Assembly: GCA_036259835.1 (NCBI GenBank)
Contig: DATABA010000116.1
Location: 1 to 9,871, forward strand
Origin: JALYGK01 sp036259835
GTDB lineage: Bacteria; Actinomycetota; UBA4738
Reading direction: 5' to 3'
Length of the DNA stretch: 9,871 nucleotides
Positions within the stretch are counted from its first letter, which is position 1. Every line of letters starts with the position of its first letter. The notes under the pieces were generated by a model. The model saw nothing but the letters and a program-made list of their open reading frames with translations. It searched no databases and had not been told where the DNA came from. Shown here in pieces: positions 7,099-9,871 of this stretch. A program made the position numbers and the translations under genes.

Positions 7099-7884
7099 TC
7101 AGGGCCGGGCCGCAAAGACGGTCCCATGCCCGACGTCGGCGGCCCGCCGAAAGCTCTCCCTCACCCGGTATTCCAGGGCACCTGACCGCAGATCCGCGGC
7201 GAGCGCCGCCAGACCCTTTCGCCTGGTTCCATCGTCGAGCTCGTGCCAGAAGGACGTGTTTCGGAGGTATGCCGGTCCGGCAAGGTGGAGCGCGTTCGTG
7301 TGGAGGGCGTTCAACGAGCCGTCGACCGTGTCGGTGTAGACGAACGGCTCGTGCTCAACCGCCGAGAAGCCGGCATCCTTCACGGCCTGCACGATCTGGT
7401 CGGAGGACATGTGACTTGAAGGAAGCGCCTCGAGACCGAAGTACTCGTGGACGAACAGAGCGGAGTTGTTTTCCTCTGTGAAGGCGGTGAAGACCACCGG
7501 TCCGTCGCGTACAACGCGCCGCGCTTCACGCAACCCCGCGACCACGTCCTCGAACAGGTGAATCGCATTGATGACGATCGCACAGTCGCAGGAACGATCA
7601 CTGAACGGGAGCCGCCCTGCGTCCCCCACGACCGATCGACCCGGACCCAATTTCTCGGCCGCCCGCCGCAGCATCCCGAACTCCACATCCAGGACGACGA
7701 CTCGAAATCCGCGTGCCTGGAAGACCTGCCCGTAGTTGCCTGTTCCCCCGGCGATGTCCATGAGCGAGCGCCCGTCGGGTGTCCCGAGATACCGCCCGAC
7801 CGTCCGTACGATCGTCGGGCTCGCACCTCGAGTTCGGTCATACGTCTTCGCCTGCTCGGCGTAGTTGCCTGGCCGCCGCTTCAC
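7099..7884 (-). CDS. Class I SAM-dependent methyltransferase, substrate unknown
   Basis: A 261-residue soluble methyltransferase with the Rossmann-like SAM fold. Motif I is LMDIAGGTGNYG (41-52), the acidic residue that holds the SAM ribose is Asp66 (VVVLDVEFGML), and motif II-like GDAGRLPFSDRSCD (87-100) is followed by AIVINAIHLFED (102-113), all as in the UbiE/Methyltransf_11 group. The C-terminal half (from about 145) is poorly conserved and gives no substrate clue. It lacks the conserved cysteine set of ArsM, so it is not a second arsenite methylase. The start is GTG at 7884 with no evident Shine-Dalgarno. It is divergent from arsR and shares that promoter region, so arsenic control is possible, but the 58-bp gap to the HPPD gene also allows membership in that operon. 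Confidence 0.85.
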   Translation of the reverse strand: MKRRPGNYAEQAKTYDRTRGASPTIVRTVGRYLGTPDGRSLMDIAGGTGNYGQVFQARGFRVVVLDVEFGMLRRAAEKLGPGRSVVGDAGRLPFSDRSCDCAIVINAIHLFEDVVAGLREARRVVRDGPVVFTAFTEENNSALFVHEYFGLEALPSSHMSSDQIVQAVKDAGFSAVEHEPFVYTDTVDGSLNALHTNALHLAGPAYLRNTSFWHELDDGTRRKGLAALAADLRSGALEYRVRESFRRAADVGHGTVFAARP

Positions 7885-7900
7885 GGTGCGACTGGTGAGG

Positions 7901-7954
7901 TCTGGTTTGACATCTGTCGAATCAGGACATAACCTCTGGTTCGATGTTCATCGA
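7901..7954. repeat. Two related 20-bp elements flanking the arsR promoter
   Basis: Copies at 7901-7920 and 7935-7954 start TCTGGTT and end TCGA, match at 14 of 20 positions, and all six differences are transitions. They lie 34 bp apart, one on the -35 and one on the transcription start. Each has a small inverted repeat (GACA-TC-TGTC and GATG-TT-CATC). They are candidate paired ArsR operators; the regulator assignment is inference. Confidence 0.5.
7907..7935 (+). promoter_or_regulatory. arsR-arsM promoter
   Basis: A perfect -35 TTGACA (7907-7912), an optimal 17-bp spacer and a -10 TAACCT (7930-7935) that keeps the key TA and final T. The start of transcription would fall near 7942, giving a leader of about 25 bases before the ATG at 7967. 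This is the best promoter match in the window. Confidence 0.7.
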
Positions 7955-7957
7955 TCC
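7938..7957. promoter_or_regulatory. Near-perfect palindrome at the arsR transcription start
   Basis: GGnTCGATG, a TT centre and CATCGAnCC pair at 9-base arms with one mismatch. The site begins three bases after the -10 and covers the predicted +1, a classic position for an ArsR-family dimer that blocks polymerase and releases on As(III). Confidence 0.55.
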
Positions 7958-7966
7958 AACGTGCCG

Positions 7967-8332
7967 ATGCCGCGCCTGAGCCTGGCGGTTATCGATGAAG
8001 GGTCTGCCGTCGCATGCTGTGCGCCCATCGCGGCTTCCAGCATGACGGAGGCAGAGGCTGAAGCCACCGCCCACCTATTTCGAGCGCTCGCAGATCCGGC
8101 ACGAATCAGGATCTTGAACCTGCTTCTTTCGGCCGACAGCGAGGTATGCGCCTGCGAACTGGCGCCCGCCATTGGGCTGAGCCAGTCCACGGTCAGCCAT
8201 CACCTCAAGAAACTCCTGGAGTCGGGCCTCGTTCGTCGCGAGGAACGAGGAACCTGGGCGTACTACTCGGTCGACGAAACGGCCATGGCTCGTCTGCGAG
8301 ACGTTGCCGATGTGGGGAAGGGGACGCGATGA
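7967..8332 (+). CDS. arsR: ArsR-family arsenite-responsive repressor
   Basis: A 121-residue winged-helix repressor. The core begins at FRALADPARIRILNLL (38-53); the recognition helix-turn-helix is LSQSTVSHHLKKL (71-83), then the wing RREERGTWAYY (90-100). The likely As(III) site is unusually readable: Cys17-Cys18 in AVACCAP plus Cys61 (and Cys63) in EVCACEL. This matches the Cys15/Cys16/Cys55 arrangement known for Corynebacterium glutamicum ArsR, where the pair comes from the N-terminal arm. The ATG at 7967 is preferred: a longer frame to 7865 would run through the promoter, and the later ATG at 8042 would remove the Cys pair. There is no strong Shine-Dalgarno; GTG at 7961 is an alternative. 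Its stop overlaps the arsM start (ATGA), so both are co-translated and likely autorepressed through the palindrome at 7938-7957. Confidence 0.93.
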   Translation: MPRLSLAVIDEGSAVACCAPIAASSMTEAEAEATAHLFRALADPARIRILNLLLSADSEVCACELAPAIGLSQSTVSHHLKKLLESGLVRREERGTWAYYSVDETAMARLRDVADVGKGTR

Positions 8333-9141
8333 CCGACGTGACGGATCCAACCATCAGGGAAGCAGTGCGCACTCGTTACGCGAAAGCTGCTCTTTCGCTC
8401 GGACTGAACGCGACCCGTGAATCGGCGTGCTGCGGAGACGGTTGCGGCTGTTCGCCCAGCGACTCCGAATCGTCTGAGATATGGGGAGGCACGCTCTACG
8501 AGAACGGTGATCGTCACCTGGTACCTGAGTCGGCGTTCCTGGCATCGCTTGGGTGTGGAAACCCGACAGCCGTGGCCGACCTTCACGAGGGCGAGGTCGT
8601 CCTCGACCTTGGTTCCGGCGCCGGACTTGACGTTCTTCTATCGGCCCGGCGCGTCGGACCGAGAGGCAGGGTCTTTGGCCTCGACATGACCGACGAAATG
8701 CTCGAACGAGCTCAGGAGAACAAGGCCCGCGCAGGAGCGACCAACGTTGAATTCCTGAAGGGATACATCGAGGAGATCCCGCTCCCGGCGGAGTCTGTCG
8801 ACGTGGTGATCTCGAACTGCGTCATCAATCTCTCCGCGGACAAGTGGCGCGTCTTCGCCGAAATCCACCGAGTGCTCCGACCAGGCGGTCGCACCGGCAT
8901 CACGGACGTGGTCGCTGACAGGGCAACCGGTGGGTCTCAGGACGACGGCTTTGACGCCGACTCGTGGAGCGCGTGCATCGCCGGCGCTCTGACTCGCGAC
9001 GAGTACCGAGAGGGTCTCATCGGTACCGGGTTCCAGAACGTGGAATTGATCGACTCACACGCCGTTGCCAATGGCTACCTCAGCGCCATCATTCGGGCAC
9101 GGAAACCGAATCACCGATTCCTCGAAGGAGGTGACGCGTAG
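8329..9141 (+). CDS. arsM: Arsenite S-adenosylmethionine methyltransferase
   Basis: A cytosolic enzyme that adds methyl groups from SAM to thiol-bound As(III), yielding methylated and finally volatile arsenicals. The 270-residue protein has motif I VVLDLGSGAGLD (90-101), FGLDMTDEML (116-125) and the family-typical LASLGCGNP (71-79), SNCVINLS (162-169) and ACIAGALTRDEY (215-226). Cys76, Cys164 and Cys216 correspond to the three conserved catalytic cysteines of ArsM proteins (Cys72, Cys174 and Cys224 in the algal enzyme). A cysteine cluster near the N-terminus, ACCGDGCGCS (33-42, Cys34/35/39/41), may supply the fourth thiol. The ATG at 8329 overlaps the arsR stop by 4 bp. No efflux pump gene follows; instead a tiny cysteine-rich ORF begins two bases after the stop. 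Confidence 0.95.
   Translation: MTDVTDPTIREAVRTRYAKAALSLGLNATRESACCGDGCGCSPSDSESSEIWGGTLYENGDRHLVPESAFLASLGCGNPTAVADLHEGEVVLDLGSGAGLDVLLSARRVGPRGRVFGLDMTDEMLERAQENKARAGATNVEFLKGYIEEIPLPAESVDVVISNCVINLSADKWRVFAEIHRVLRPGGRTGITDVVADRATGGSQDDGFDADSWSACIAGALTRDEYREGLIGTGFQNVELIDSHAVANGYLSAIIRARKPNHRFLEGGDA
9125..9134 (+). promoter_or_regulatory. Near-perfect Shine-Dalgarno for the Cys-rich mini-ORF
   Basis: AAGGAGGTGA, a ten-base match to the complement of the 16S rRNA 3' end, lies within the last codons of arsM and ends 9 bases before the ATG at 9144. It is the strongest ribosome-binding site in the window and has no other obvious gene to serve, apart from a GTG at 9146 in another frame. Confidence 0.75.
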
Positions 9142-9143
9142 CA

Positions 9144-9182
9144 ATGTGTCCGTTCTGTTGCGGTACGGGCGGCGGCTGCTAA
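9144..9182 (+). CDS. Putative 12-residue cysteine-rich peptide after arsM
   Basis: ATG to TAA encodes MCPFCCGTGGGC, with four Cys and four Gly in 12 residues. It starts two bases after the arsM stop, behind the ribosome-binding site at 9125-9134, and so would be translated with arsR and arsM under arsenite control. Its last eight residues, CCGTGGGC, match six of eight positions of the ArsM cluster CCGDGCGC (residues 34-41). A thiol-rich As(III)-binding or arsenic-donating mini-peptide is an inference; no such family is known to me. A poly-Cys attenuator is unlikely, since no plus-strand gene follows within the window. Alternatives: a chance ORF, or use of GTG at 9146 in another frame for a 21-residue basic peptide. 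The TAA overlaps the stop codon of the convergent PiT gene. Confidence 0.5.
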   Translation: MCPFCCGTGGGC

Positions 9183-9871
9183 AAGACCGCTGCGAACAGT
9201 TTCTCGAGTGAGAACCCCAGGAGCGCGCACGAGGGCCAGGTAAGGATCCACGCCGCCACAACCTGACCCGCCACACCCCACCGGACGGCCGAAAGCCGCC
9301 TGGTGGCTCCCACGCCCATGATCGACGTACCGATGGCGTGGGTGGTCGACACGGGGATTCCCAGCCTGGCCGCACCTGTGATGACGAGAGCAGCCCCGGT
9401 TTCCGCGGCGAACCCCTGAACCGGCTCGAGGTGCGTCATGCGAAGCCCCAAGGTTCGGACGACCCGCCATCCTCCCACCATGGTCCCCGCCCCCATCACC
9501 ACCGCCGCTGAGACGATGACCCAAAGCGGGATCTCGAAATCGGTGGGGGCTCGCCCTCCGGTTCCGACGTTGTTCAGGACGATGGCGAGCGTGATGATCC
9601 CCATCGTCTTCTGGGCGTCGTTGGTCCCATGGCTGAACGCCATGAAGGCGGCCGAGAGGATCTGGCCCTTCCCAAAGATCTGCCCGACCCTTCGCCGCGT
9701 GACTCGAACGAAGATTCGGTAGATCAGGATCATGATCGTGAAGCCGATCAGGAACCCCCCGACCGGTGACGTGACGAGGCCAATGAGGCTTTTCTGCGTT
9801 CCCTCCCATTCGAGCCCTTGGAGTCCTCCCGCCGCGAAGCCCGCCCCGAGGAGTCCAGCCACCAAGGCGTG
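9179..9871 (-). CDS. PiT-family inorganic phosphate transporter (5' end cut by window)
   Basis: C-terminal 230 residues of a low-affinity phosphate permease of the PiT family, an inner-membrane carrier that also admits arsenate. The visible part starts inside the signature HALVAGLLGAGFAAGG. It continues with a hydrophobic segment (GGFLIGFTIMILIYRIF), the basic cytoplasmic stretch RVTRRRVGQIF, the second signature FSHGTNDAQKTMGIITLA, and later VSTTHAIGTSIMGVGA near the C-terminus, with the final helix GQVVAAWILTWPSCALLGF. The reading frame is open to the window edge; the apparent TTG start near 9865 is internal, because the signature continues across it. It converges on arsM and its mini-ORF, sharing stop-codon bases. 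Whether a DUF47 regulator lies upstream, as is common for PiT genes, cannot be seen. Confidence 0.94.
   Translation of the reverse strand, partial: HALVAGLLGAGFAAGGLQGLEWEGTQKSLIGLVTSPVGGFLIGFTIMILIYRIFVRVTRRRVGQIFGKGQILSAAFMAFSHGTNDAQKTMGIITLAIVLNNVGTGGRAPTDFEIPLWVIVSAAVVMGAGTMVGGWRVVRTLGLRMTHLEPVQGFAAETGAALVITGAARLGIPVSTTHAIGTSIMGVGATRRLSAVRWGVAGQVVAAWILTWPSCALLGFSLEKLFAAVF

Noticed and set aside
8354..8903. Several minus-strand open frames opposite arsM
   Set aside because: Overlapping, motif-free shadows of the arsM coding sequence.
9144..9182. Poly-cysteine attenuator ORF as described upstream of sulfur genes in mycobacteria
   Set aside because: Such attenuators precede the gene they control; here no plus-strand gene follows within the window and the cysteines are not in a run.
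9160..9205. Possible intrinsic terminator between the mini-ORF and the PiT gene
   Set aside because: Only short GCGG/CCGC pairing with a long loop and a four-base A/T run; too weak to call.
9146..9211. Alternative 21-residue ORF from GTG at 9146 in another frame
   Set aside because: It has a non-ATG start, lies mostly antisense to the PiT gene and shows no recognisable pattern; the ATG at 9144 is two bases away and better. It is not fully excluded.

Overview
The window is GC-rich, densely coding chromosomal DNA. It most resembles a high-GC Gram-positive or related lineage. The best clue is the ArsR protein, which has an N-terminal Cys-Cys pair plus a CxC in the recognition region, as in the actinobacterial (Corynebacterium) arsenic sensors. 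GTG starts, short intergenic gaps and some apparently leaderless starts fit, but phylum assignment is inference. No rRNA, tRNA, transposase, integrase or CRISPR array was seen.

Left part (1-3657): an acyl-CoA dehydrogenase on the minus strand is divergent from a TetR-family regulator. The gap between them holds an imperfect 22-bp palindrome and two tandem GGTA-nnn-TACC elements that overlap the likely regulator promoter, so this looks like an autoregulated acyl-CoA module. Downstream of tetR on the plus strand lie the large and small subunits of a split aconitase X enzyme, overlapping by 17 bp. Its substrate is not fixed by context.

Middle (3645-7884, minus strand): four genes run right to left: a class I SAM methyltransferase, 4-hydroxyphenylpyruvate dioxygenase (tyrosine catabolism), an unusual one-chain fusion of a HAD phosphatase with a HerA/DUF87-type P-loop ATPase, and a small DUF6328-like four-helix membrane protein. 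The last three genes are separated by 11 bp and 1 bp and probably share a transcript.

Right part (7885-9871): a compact arsenic locus. A clear promoter with two related operator-like elements precedes arsR, which overlaps arsM (As(III) S-adenosylmethionine methyltransferase) by 4 bp. Two bases after arsM, behind a near-perfect Shine-Dalgarno sequence, lies a 12-codon ORF encoding a peptide with four cysteines (MCPFCCGTGGGC). Its CCGTGGGC tail resembles the CCGDGCGC cluster near the N-terminus of ArsM. This mini-peptide is the most novel candidate in the window. A PiT-family phosphate transporter (the usual entry route of arsenate) converges on it from the right edge and is cut by the window end. 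No arsenite efflux pump or arsenate reductase is present in the window, so detoxification here appears to rest on methylation, with the mini-peptide as a possible thiol partner.
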